A DNA stretch of 64,000 nt from Acanthochlamys bracteata (lineage: Eukaryota > Streptophyta > Magnoliopsida > Pandanales > Velloziaceae), in assembly GCA_019914995.1 (NCBI GenBank), contig CM034133.1, forward strand, positions 5,890,001 through 5,954,000. Direction: 5' to 3'. The translations under genes and the position numbers were made by a program. The notes beneath the pieces were generated by a model, which was not told where the DNA came from, searched no databases, and was given only the letters and a program-made list of their open reading frames with translations. Of the stretch, positions 33,377 through 43,276 are shown in pieces. Numbering within the stretch: position 1 is the first letter of the stretch; the number at the start of each line of letters is the position of its first letter.

Positions 33377-35401
33377 GTAATGTCGTTGGTCATTCACTTG
33401 CTTAGTTAAGCCGTGGGATTTCATTAATCCTTTTCTTTTGCTCTTGAATTTTTGGGTTTGCTTGCACGCCGATTATTTTTACTGTTTTGTAATTCCTGTA
33501 AGGTTAAAAAAACCAAAAGACTTCTGGTTAGATGGCCAATTCATCTTTGAAGCTATCAATAAATCAAACAAAAACATGTGTGGTATTTCTTGGGATAGGT
33601 TCTTGTAGTGGAATCAACATGAGGTCGATCGTGTGCTTCTCCGAGTACTTCGCTAGAGAGTGCACGAAGGAGCCTTTCATCTGCCGATGGCGGTAGCAGT
33701 GGCTGCTTTCTTCTGCTTCCTCTTCTTCTCTTCTTAGATTCAATTGCGGTTGTTCTTCGCGTGGCCGGGAAGTATGCCACCGCTGTCAAGTACCGGCAAG
33801 AAATTGCTTGCTTTTTCTTGCATCAGGTCTTTCCTTTCTATTCCCTCTAGTTCTCGTAATTTAGCTTTATGTAATTCTGTTGTTTGTTTCAGTTAATTGA
33901 TCGAGAAACGCCTATTTCATTTTTTTCCCACTTTTCTGCGTTTGCAATGAACTTTTAGAATGTTTGAAAATTGGGGTTGATTTCGTTAACTGTTCTGTTA
34001 AATTTACGAAAACGTAACTCGAAAACCTTGATTTCTGTGAAACTCACTGTTGTGTCGGTTTTTTGACTTGGTCTGCTGACTGTTTTGATAATCTGTTGTT
34101 TGATTCTTTGTTTCAGTCAGTCCTCAATTCAATTGGCTTGGATTTAAAATTTTTAGTGATGGATACCATCTTAGTTGCAAGAACATTTTGGTTTTTTCGC
34201 CCTTCTCACTGTTGTTTGATGTACTTGCTATTTTATTAATGGACTTACATTCCTTGCAGCTGAAAAGAATTTGCTGTATGAGGTGTGGTTTTATTTCATG
34301 TCTCCTGTGGATTTGTGGATGTTGCTCAATGATTAAGCAGTGTTACTCATGATTGTTTTTGGGATTTTCAGTTGTTTACAACTAGGAGTTACAAACAAGG
34401 AACAGTGGTTGTTTGCAAATGTGGTTGTTGTGGTTGTCTGTTGATAATGTTTAACCATTACACTGCCTACTTATGCTGTTTCCTCTTTAGGTTAGCATCT
34501 TGGATTGCACATGAGAAGGGGTTCAGAGCTGGATTACATTGATTAAAAATTTAATCTTTAATCAATCTTACTATCCTGAAAGCATTTTCAAATTACTATC
34601 GCAAGAGGTTTTGATCTGTGATGCCCTGATTCCTATAGGTCCCCTATCTCTCAATGTACTTTTCGTTGAAGATTTAACAATGTAATGCTCGCTTTATCTT
34701 TTGAGATTCACTTCATGTATGAATGGCAATCTCATAGCAATTAAACTAACAACTCACCTTGACTTTATCATATCAAAGAATATTCAGTTGCCTAAGATGT
34801 GTCAGATCTCTTTTAGTAGTCTTTGATGAGAAGCTTGAGGTCCTAAATATGAACACACAGGATAATCTACGATTCAAGTACTGAAGGATTGACTTTCTAC
34901 AGTTGGTGTTAGTGTTCACATAAAACAACTTACAATTAGTTTTCATTCAGTTTATTCTGTGAGTTCTTTTTCTTGGTTACATACAGACATTTTGCAGCCA
35001 TTTTTACAGAAAGTTATAAACAGGAAAGATTTACGAGTTCATGTACTACTATTGTGGTATTATGTGAAGAGTGACACAATCGACTCTTATAAAATATATT
35101 TGCCAAATAGTTTAAGACGAGATACTTTGCGTGCCTACATTTTTTATAATGGGGTATGTGCTAGATTATGATAATAGTAATAACATCTTCACTTCTCTTT
35201 TCCGGTTAGGTTGTTTGCTCAATGCTTCCAAAAGTGGCTGTAGTTGGTGGTGGTTTGTGGTCAAGATTTCTTCATTGAATGCCAACAATCAAACAATTAT
35301 TTATTTGATTAGTTGTTGTTTTTCTGAATCTTTTAGTTGCTTCTTAATTCTCTTGCTTTGCTTCTTACTGGTTGTTTTTGCCTGGCTTTCTCTTGTTTCA
35401 G

Positions 35402-35449
35402 GTTACGAAAACCATCAGACTGCTGGTTAGAGGGCTAACTTTGATGCAG
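35402..35449 (+). other. Type II micro-exon-like module, unit 2
   Basis: Follows TTGTTTCAG and is 48 nt to GATGCAG|GCAATAG. In phase 0 it is open (VTKTIRLLVRGLTLMQ). Confidence 0.5.
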
Positions 35450-36574
35450 GCAATAGATCAAGAAGTTTTGTTGCTAGGTTAAGTTGGCTGCTTCTCTGAT
35501 CCCCTCCTTGCTTATTATTTGTCAGTTTGCTTGCATACTCATTATTTTACCTATTTTTCTTATCCTTTTAGGTTGAAAAATTAATGTTGTTCATCTTAGA
35601 GGGGCTAAATTTCACCCTGAGGTGGTTGCTTGGTTCTCTAGATATTGTTTTTTCCCCCCTATTCTCCCTGTTTGTTTCAGGTTGAAGAACTTGAAGCAGT
35701 CATAGGAATCGACAAACTTGACGCAGTCCAGTTAGCAGTTTACTGCTGGGCCTAGTCATTTTACATAAAGAAATACCTTTGGTTTCACGGTAACGTTGAA
35801 GTTGGTTTTCAGATCAATCAAATTTATAGGTACATTTGTAGGTTATTCTTTATCTCCTCTTTAATATTTTGGCTTTGAGTTTTCTAGAACGCTTATCTAT
35901 TATTTTTCAGCTAAACAGCCAGTAAGTTGTGATTATTGTTATGTTCTTGTGAAAGGTGCCACCACTTGCTTTCCAAATTAATGCTATACTCGGGCGTGCA
36001 GTATAGCATTAATGTTGTCCTTTTAACTATCATGCTTTAGTCTTAAATTTAATTGTATTTCATACACGCTGCATTACCAATGCTCATACATTGACATCCA
36101 TCATCTTATCAAATTTTCTGGTGTAAGATATGAGGCACTTTTTGAAATAGCTTTTGCTTTTATTTTTACCTGATTATCCAAACTCAAACCAGAACCAAGT
36201 TGTGTTATATGCTCGACTTTCCTTAGACCAAATAACATGTAAGGTGGAAAAGAAAATGCAGTAACTATTTGTAAAGTTAGTGGTCAACCTTGGCTAGAAA
36301 CAAGGTGACGGAGGTATAACCTAAGTGAAGGAATTGCTCCTTCCCTAATCTCGTTGTATTACACGTAAATAGTTTGTTTTCTGAATTGATTAGAGGTCCT
36401 TACGGTCACAAACTGCTGCCTACCTTTGCTATTAGTCTTATGTATGGATAAGTAGTAAGAAAATTCATGTTTGAAGAATCCAATGCTTTCTGAAACGACC
36501 TATAGATTCTAGATGTTTCTAGTAACTTGTGGCCAACTGCTGCTGCCATGATCCGTTTTGAATTGCCTTCTTAT

Positions 36575-37140
36575 GCTAGTACTTAAGCTGTATCTCCATT
36601 TCGGGAAAACTTGAAATATTAGTTCTTCATAATTCTCTCATCGGATTCCCTTATGAATAGTGGCTAACAACCATCAAATAAGTTGTTGGAGGGATCTTCT
36701 TTGGTAGGTAAGACCGTCCAAATCATATATTGGCTGTGAGATCACATGAAGAGTGCCATAGACAATATATGTTACCAAATAATGTAAGATTCCAAATACT
36801 CGCTTACTATTTGTATTAAGGAGTTATGTGCTTTTAATAAAAGAATAATGTCTTCAAGTTGTTTTTTTTTTTTTAAACGACTTCCAAAAGCAGCTCCAGT
36901 ATGTGGTTGGTGGTCTGAATTTCTTCATTCCACGCAAGCAATCAGCAGCCGTTAATCTGGTCAATATGTTGCCTATTTCTTTTAATCTTTTGTTGCTTCT
37001 TAACTTTCTTATTTTGCTTCCATAGTGCTTAGTTCTGCTGTCTTTCTCTTTTTTTTGTGTTAGGATAACAATCAGAGTGCTAGTTGGAGGGTTACCTTTG
37101 TTCAACATGGCAATTGATCAAGCAGTCTTGTCTATCATTA
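36575..37140 (+). repeat. Continuation of the older segment after the 12-kb units
   Basis: Collinear with 11,800-12,365 (AAGTACTTMAGCTGT, AATAGTGGCTAACAA, ATACTCGCTT, AATAATGTCTTCA landmarks). A homopolymer T run lies near 36,861. A module with a GTGTTAG acceptor ends the segment. Confidence 0.7.
37064..37110 (+). other. Type II micro-exon-like module
   Basis: Follows GTGTTAG. The core GTGCTAGTTGGAGGG keeps TGG (Trp), giving QSASWRVTFVQHGN in one frame. Closest relative at 12,317. Confidence 0.45.
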
Positions 37141-37600
37141 TGCAAAGCTACGATACGAAGTAGTAATGCCTTATAATATATAGAGTTTTCTTATCTATCA
37201 GTGAGCCAATGCTAATAGCTTGCGCCTGAAAATGTATGAAAGTTAACCTTAAGCGTGAAAGAAGATGGTAAATAAGTCTGTTTACAAATCAAATCTGTTA
37301 AGTATCATGCTATACCTGCTTCAAATTTCCAATGTAGTTTCTTCGCTATTAAGTCTACCTTGTGTGGTGCTTCACCCTTCCACATTAGAACCCATTGTGT
37401 GTAAGAATATATATGTTTCTAACTTTTCAGTGCTGAAGCATTCTTTTTTAACTTTTATCCTCTATATTTGTTGCTCACATTTTTCAGATTCTTTAGATTG
37501 GTAGTATAGTTTCAAGATTCTATGCTGCAAATCCATTTTCAATAGTTAAAGAGTTATTTGTTTCCTGTTTAGGTTGCAAATAACAAATGAATGTAGCAAG
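37141..37600 (+). repeat. Third, diverged copy of 18,690-19,220
   Basis: Shares CAATGCTAATAGCTTG, AAATGTATG.AA, TCTTCRCTATTAAGTC and TTTTTCAGATTCTTTAG landmarks with the spacer of units 1 and 2, but at clearly lower identity. Confidence 0.7.
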
Positions 37601-37652
37601 TAGAATGAAGACGGAATGGAAGTTGAATTTCCTTTCATCCTCTTTGTTTCAG

Positions 37653-37705
37653 GTTGAAAGGACAACTTGGGCCCTGGATGGAGGGTCAACTTCTCTTCAA
37701 TGCCG
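37653..37705 (+). other. Type I micro-exon-like module
   Basis: Follows CTTTGTTTCAG and ends AATGCCG|GTAATAAG. In phase 0 it is open, reading VERTTWALDGGSTSLQC, without the TAG seen in other type I copies. It may reflect the ancestral coding sense. Confidence 0.5.
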
Positions 37706-38660
37706 GTAATAAGTCATGCGGTCATTTGCCCACTTAGTTAAGTTGTGCGATTCTATAAATTCTTTTGTTTTGCTGCTTGAGTTTTTTGGTTTGCGTGCGC
37801 ACCGATATTTTTGCTGTCTTGAATTTGTTTCAATAAGAGAACCAAAGGACTTCTGGGTAGAGGGCAAATTGATGTTTGAGACTACCAATAAATGAAGCAT
37901 CCGTTTGCCTGTTTCATTAAGTCATCTGGTTTTCTAAATCCTTTCATTGATGCTTATGTTGATTAGGCTTCTTGATAACACTGAAGATGAACTGATTTCT
38001 ACAGTGATTCTTTATCATTAGCATTGTAGTTTCTGTAGCTTAACTTTTATTTGTCTTTTCTTTGAAGGCTGTAAATTGAACTGCGAATGTAGCAAAGGTA
38101 CAGAAAGTGACTAAAGCTGTTTTGCACTTTCAATCTTAATAGGTTAAAAGTTATCTTGAAATTTAGTATATTTATTTTCTTCTTGGATTGTGATTGACTT
38201 TCAATCTTGAATCTAGCAGTCTACGCTTCAGGAATTTTGCCAATGGGGACTACTTTCATGCAAAGCAGCACTAGGAGGTAGTGACGTCTATTTGTCATTT
38301 ACCATTTCTGGTCATGTCTTTTCCATATAATTACTTTATTCTTGATTTTAGAATATAGAGTTTTGTGATCTGTAAATGCGCCAATGCTACACAGCTGATG
38401 CCTGAAATCTAAAGCTAACATTGAATCACAAAGGATATTTATAAGTACGACTGGTCAAACCTCAATTTTGTTAAGCATATAACTGAGAGTGCCTCGTGCA
38501 CCTGTGTGGTCAATTAACTGATGTAGTCTTCTAATTTTCAATATATCATTGTGCAAATTGCTAAAATTAATACCTTAAAATATATGGAAGTTGACAAATA
38601 TTAGTGAGTAAGATTATGTACCTATGTCGTTTGTTAAACTTACATGAAAGTAGCCTGAAT
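37706..38660 (+). other. Diverged module-bearing sequence and spacer
   Basis: Holds a weak module at about 37,828 (after TTTCAATAAG) and a segment at 38,330-38,530 related to 13,990-14,180 (CCAATGCTA, GTTAAGCATA.A.TGAGAGTG). No gene seen. Confidence 0.5.
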
Positions 38661-39113
38661 TATCTTGTGTGTGCGTGTGTATACATACGGACACAGATTT
38701 GCAGTCGTTTTAAGAGAAGTTACAAATAGGAAATATGTATGAGTTTATGTACTATTAATTTTGAGATCATGAAGAGTGCCACAATTGTTTCTCATAGAAT
38801 ATATTTACCAACTAGTATAGGATAAGAGATACTTCGCTTGCCTACTATTTTTGATAGTGCGGTATGTGATAGATTTTATGATAATAATAATAATGTCTTC
38901 AATTTTTTTTCTAGTTAGTTTCTTTGTTTAGTGCTTCTAAAAGCGGCTGGACTTAGTTGTGGTTTGTCGTCAAGATTTCTTCATTGCATGCTAACAATGA
39001 AACAGTTATTTACCTGATTAAATAAGTTACCTGTTCCACTGAATGTTTTAGTTGCTTCTAAACTCTCTTTCTCTTCTTAGTGGTTGTTTTTGCCTATTTC
39101 TTCTTTGTTTCAG

Positions 39114-39163
39114 ATTAAGATTACTATCAGACTGCTGTTTGGAGGGTAATTTGATTGATGCAG
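39114..39163 (+). other. Type II micro-exon-like module
   Basis: Follows CTTTGTTTCAG and ends GATGCAG|GTAATAG, here with a GT donor dinucleotide where other type II copies have GC. Core ACTGCTGTTTGGAGG. Confidence 0.45.
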
Positions 39164-39175
39164 GTAATAGATTAA

Positions 39176-39381
39176 GGTGGTGTTTGGGGGTGCTTTTCAA
39201 TTCCAATTTTTAATTTCACGTTTCGCAACAAACTTTTTATAATATTCTATAGAATTTTTAAAAAAACTTAGAAAGCACACTCACTTTTTTTTTCGGGTAA
39301 TAAAGTGGAGCTTGTTTCACAAAAAATTCCAAAATACCCTTTGTTCTAGAAAACTTCTTCAAAAGCACTCCCAAACATCCT
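39176..39381 (-). mobile_element. MITE (~206 bp), hAT-like, reverse orientation of the 40,962 element
   Basis: Ends GGTGGTGTTTGGGGGTGCTTT and AAAGCACTCCCAAACATCC form an inverted repeat. Paralogous sites at 23,265-23,275 and 35,450-35,460 read ATAGATCAAG then run straight into the TTTTG flank without it, so this is an insertion. The internal TTTCACGTTTCGCAA...ACTTTTTATAATATTCTA is the reverse complement of the MITE at 40,962-41,209. The duplication is degraded (ATTAAG left, CTCAAG right). Confidence 0.65.
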
Positions 39382-39600
39382 CAAGTAGTTTTCTTGGTAG
39401 GATAAGTTGACTGCTTCTCTGGACCCTATGTTGCTCATTAACTTGCCCAGTTTGCTTGCATATACCTGTTTTACTTATTTTTCTTGATTGAAAAGTTAAC
39501 AGTGTTCAGCTCAGAGAGGCTTCATTTAACCATGAGGCACGATTAGTAACTTGCTTCTATAAATCCTTCTCTTGTCGTTTCACTTGCTTGGATAACCATT

Positions 39601-39880
39601 AGTAACTTGTTATTTTTTTACCGATACTTGACATTGTTTTATCTTATTACTTGAAAAGAAAAATACGCTTTCCAGATGTTTGGAATACTGATACTTGAAA
39701 TTACAGCTTACTGCTTTCAGTGAGGAACTCAGGATTTAATAACAATTTGAATCTTAAAATAGGATAATTTAAAGAAGATACTTGTTTTAGATTCTAATAT
39801 ATCTGATTAGTTCCTATAATTTGTAAAATATGAAGTACTTTGCTATTTAATGATCAGTGTTATGGTAGTAACATTGCTTT
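39601..39880 (+). repeat. Last recognisable fragments of the 12-kb-unit family
   Basis: 39,630-39,740 matches about 20,498-20,600 (CTTGACATTGTTTTRTCTTATTACTTGAA). 39,745-39,880 matches about 18,280-18,420. The two are adjacent here but about 2 kb apart and in the opposite order in unit 1, so the fragments have been rearranged. Confidence 0.6.
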
Positions 39881-40898
39881 GGTTTGACACTCTCTGTTCA
39901 GTGAGGAGATGAAGGGCTCTATATCAGTGTTTTCATTATCGTACTTTTGCAACCTGTAGTTCTTGTTGTTTTCCTTAATAGTTAAATTGTTTTAGTTCTA
40001 CAAAATAATAAAGCTAGCCATGATGTAGGTTCAAATGATGTGTGAAGAAACTTCTGAGATGATACAATGTTGTGCACGTCCTGAGATGATGAAGCTTGGT
40101 TCTTTTAGTTTCTTTATACAATTTGTTCTTTACTTTCTAGGTGCTCAGCTATGGTCTCCTACTTATAAATGTGCTAAAGTTGATCTTTTGTCTATTTCTA
40201 GTGGACGTTTTGATTGAGTGTGCTAAAGTTCATTAGTTTGATGACTAAAGGGTTTATTTCTCTTTCAAATGCTATTCGATTTTATACAGGTTAGTGAATC
40301 TTGGCATTTGACCTAGCCTGGTGTAATCTTTGGAAACTTGCTGGCCTATGGCTAGAAACGCAATTGATGTAGCTAATATTTTGTGGAATGAAAGAAAGCT
40401 AGGCAAGGGAAGGAATCATCTTTTCTTACTTGATCTTGCTTAACATGTTTTAGTGCTGATGGTGTGCCTTCGGGCATGTCCAAATATAAATGTTAGTTCG
40501 TGTCGAATCTAATGGCTTAGTTTAGATGTTTCTGTCCCATAATACAAGTTGTTATGTTTAGAGATTCTCTTGAGGGTTGCGTCTGTGTTCATCGACCTTC
40601 GTGCAGATTTATCTGCATGCTCGAATCTGGTTGATCTCGTTTATTGGTTATAATCACAGCTTAGCATGTTCCCTTTTATTTATTTATTTTTAAATATCAG
40701 CAGTATTATGTCATGTTAGTCAAATGTTGTCTTGACGCTATGTTCCTTGTGGGTATGTCTATCTAAAGGGTTTAGTTATGAGTCGAGAAACAAAGTTCAA
40801 GTTCATTGATTACTTGCGCATTTGGAATGTAAGCGGCTCTAAAGAGAAGGTCATTTTACATGACAACTTTGTAGATATTAAGGTGGTATATCGCTAAT
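39881..40898. other. Single-copy stretch, no gene recognised
   Basis: Best frame is 60 codons at 40,035. Sequence around 40,300-40,560 has a 3'-UTR-like look but nothing that defines a gene. It ends abruptly at the LTR element. Confidence 0.45.
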
Positions 40899-41650
40899 GT
40901 CACAGGCCTAGACTTTTACTTTGCTCCATGCGGTACTTAGTCACATCTCTTTGTGGTTAAAGGGATGTTTGGAGTGTTTACTAAAAGTGCTTTTATAAAA
41001 TGAAGAATATTTTTGTTCTATTTCGAAAAATGAGCTTTTTTATCTCAAAAAAGTTATAAAAATAAGCAATAATAAGATCTTACAATATAAAATTATTCTA
41101 AATTTTTTAAATTTTTAAATAAATTTGTAGAATATTATAAAAAGTTTATTGGAAAACGTGAAGTTGAAAAGTTAGAAAGGTGCTTTTTTTAAAATTACAG
41201 CCTAATGCATGGTAAGTCTAGCCTTTTATGTAAATAAGTTATCAAGGATAATTAATGAAGTTTGATGGACTTAGGAAGGGAAGTAAGAAACAAAATCTTC
41301 ATCGCAACACAATCTTGGTTATGAAGCTTTTGCTTGATGCCCCAAAATGAGGGCATTTCCCTCTTATTATACATACTCCACCTTTACAATGGATGATGAA
41401 GAATATTTTGATCGGATGGTGGAGAACGTTTGATTCAGAAAGTTTTTATATAATATTTCATACAAAAATCTACAACTCCAAAATATCAAACAATATAGAG
41501 CATTTGTACACTACTCTAGATTTGTCTCAATTTTCGAAGTGTTTAGAATATTGCACCATCCTCTAAACCTACCTTATGTTCAAGGTACTTCACCAAGTAA
41601 AAAAGCATTTTACCAGTTAATGAGGATAGTGAGAAAAGTCAAAATAGTCA
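40899..41650 (-). repeat. LTR (3' LTR of the minus-strand element)
   Basis: Aligns with 42,756-43,276 through TCTTTGTGG, AGTTATCAA, TTTGATCGG.TGGTGGAGA, AAAGTTTTTATATAATATTTCATA and GAAAAGTCAAAATAGTCA. It is about 230 bp longer because a MITE sits in it. The LTRs differ at many positions, so the element is old. Confidence 0.75.
40962..41209 (+). mobile_element. hAT-like MITE inside the LTR (~248 bp)
   Basis: Flanked by TGGTTAAA (40,954-40,961) and TGGTAAG (41,210-41,216). The empty site survives in the other LTR as TGGCTAAG at 42,807-42,814, so an 8-bp target duplication fits. The ends are diverged (GGGATGTTTGG...). The internal sequence is related to the elements at 61,542-61,797 and, inverted, at 39,176-39,381. 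Confidence 0.7.
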
Positions 41651-41689
41651 TAATATGACATTCTCCTACACCTATTTTGTGATGCCCTC

Positions 41690-42735
41690 ATCATTAGTGT
41701 GTGGAGTTGTTACGGAACCTCTTATTCCTCCTTTTATGTGGCGACTTCTTTAGCTTGACCTTTTGGATCTCCTTTGGCAGCTTGTCACGACTTCTTCGGT
41801 TTGACCGCTTACCCATTAACCTTGGCCATTATGTACGGTCGACCTTTCACTTTAAGTTGCATACATCTTTGTTGGCTTTGACGGAGTGGAAGAGTTGTAA
41901 AGAATCTACTCTTACCATTTCGGGTTGCTTTTGTTGCTCATCCATCGTCTCCATTAAGGTTGGAAAGTTTGCCCCATTTAGGCACTCTTTAGTCATATGT
42001 GATTCGTCACAAAGAAGCATTTCAATGGTGGTTTATCATTTTCTCGATTATTATCATTGCTTCCTTAGCATTTATGGAGTCTCCTTTAGAGTTTAGCATA
42101 TTGTGTGGTGCCTCCTTAGATTGGTGATCATCTCCCCCACCGTTATCCTCGTAGTCCTTATGAGGCATATTTTTTTCGAGGCGTTAAAATTTTATAAGGG
42201 ATTCGGGTATGGTAATGGTAGAGTTGAGATTTTGAGGTCATCTACTCTAGATCTCCAACGTTGTCTATGTTTGCAATTTGTCCATGAAAGCAAAAAGGCT
42301 TTCTTTCCAGAAAAGTTAGGAATCTCAAGATAACTCCGAATATTCTTTAACATAGTCTCTAACATTGTGATGATCTCTTTCCTAAGGATTGCAACTTTTC
42401 TCCTAAGAGCATCCATATCACCAAAAAGAGTCTTTAAGGGCCTTACCATGGTAAGAGTATGATTCAACCACCATGTTCAAGACGACTTGCATATCTCCAC
42501 AAAACTCTTCTTTATTCCTTTCAAGCTTTTGATGCTTTGGCCTAACTCATCATATTGGTCCACCCTATCGGCCATTGCAAGTTTCACCTTGACGAGCTCT
42601 GCGTTCACGTTTGTTGTAACGTCCCTATACTTATTTTTGCATTGTCTACTATTTTAACGAGTCTTCCTTTCACTCTCCCTTTTCTCATATATGGTAACAT
42701 TCTTTCCGATTGCCATTTTCGTTTGGCAAAACTTT
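41690..42735 (-). pseudogene. Decayed gag polyprotein gene of the LTR element
   Basis: On the minus strand an N-terminal helical region (MADRVDQYDELGQSIKSLKG) leads into a 91-codon open stretch (42,467-42,192, LRRKVAILRKEIITMLETML). This is the coiled-coil leader and start of the capsid region typical of plant gypsy gag. Further down, near 42,005, a one-base shift splits a zinc knuckle whose second part reads LCDESHMTKEC. It is followed by a segment like the SLQLL.A.KA sequence that precedes the protease in such elements (VDSLQLFHSVKANKDV). Most of the capsid is missing. The plus-strand frame at 41,701-42,096 is its antisense shadow. Confidence 0.6.
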
Positions 42736-42736
42736 A

Positions 42737-42748
42737 GCTCTAATACCA
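42737..42748 (-). other. Primer-binding site
   Basis: Minus strand TGGTATTAGAGC differs by one base from TGGTATCAGAGC, the usual site complementary to plant initiator tRNA-Met. It lies seven bases inside the right LTR, as expected for the 5' end of a minus-strand element. Confidence 0.8.
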
Positions 42749-42755
42749 CTTAGCA

Positions 42756-43276
42756 TGGGGCTAGATTTTTATTTTGATCAGTGCGGCATCTAATCACAAC
42801 TCTTTGTGGCTAAGTTATTTTTTTACCTAAATAGTTATCAAAGATGACTAATGAAGCTTGTATGGACTTGAGAGAGAAAGGAAAGTTAGAAGCACATTAG
42901 ACAAGAGAGCTTGGAAAGAACTCTTTATTACAATACAAGCTTGCTTACAAAGCATTTGCTTGATGTCCCTAAATGAGGGTTTTACCTCAATATTTATACC
43001 TGCTCTATTTCCACAATAGACGATAGTGATTACTTTGATCGGTTGGTGGAGAGAACTTGATCCTGAAAGTTTTTATATAATATTTCATATAAAAATCTCT
43101 ACTACTCCAAAATATCTAAACAATCTAGAGCATTTTACAGTACCCTAGATTTGTCCCAATATCGTGTGTATAATATTCTACCATGCTCTACACCTACCTT
43201 ATATATAAGGTAATTTACCTAAGTAAAAAGTATTTTACCAATGTAATGAGGATGGGAAGAAAAGTCAAAATAGTCA
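42756..43276 (-). repeat. LTR (5' LTR of the minus-strand element)
   Basis: 521 bp with TG...CA ends, and it keeps the MITE-free target site. Its outer edge abuts the first unit of the 3.45-kb array exactly at AGCCAAGTC. Confidence 0.75.

Larger units (their letters stand above)
24390..36574 (+). repeat. Large tandem duplication, unit 2 (12.2 kb)
   Basis: Begins at the same CTTCCTTGCTTTAATG as unit 1, directly after the end of unit 1, in head-to-tail orientation. It ends at ATTGCCTTCTTAT at 36,574, after which the older sequence (GCTAGTACTTAAGCTG, like 11,800) continues. Unit 2 is the more complete copy in the P3-P2 interval. The low divergence from unit 1 indicates a recent event. Confidence 0.93.
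38661..39600 (+). repeat. Partial diverged copy of 22,780-23,420
   Basis: Landmarks TACATACRGACA, GTTACAAATAGGAAA, GATAGATTTTATGATAATA and TTTGTTTCAG follow the same order as in the 12-kb units. A MITE interrupts it at about 39,176. Confidence 0.7.
40899..43276 (-). mobile_element. Truncated non-autonomous Ty3/gypsy-type LTR retrotransposon
   Basis: Two diverged direct repeats (40,899-41,650 and 42,756-43,276) flank about 1.1 kb. Just inside the right repeat is a minus-strand primer-binding site, so the element reads right to left. The internal part codes only for a decayed gag and stops shortly after the zinc knuckle, so protease-RT-RNaseH-integrase are absent. The bases flanking the two ends (GCTAA left, AGCCA right) do not form a duplication, so at least one edge is rearranged. 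Confidence 0.75.

Noticed and set aside
41701..42096. 131-codon plus-strand open frame
   Set aside because: It is antisense to the gag remnant. The minus strand shows the zinc knuckle and the element's primer-binding site fixes the orientation.
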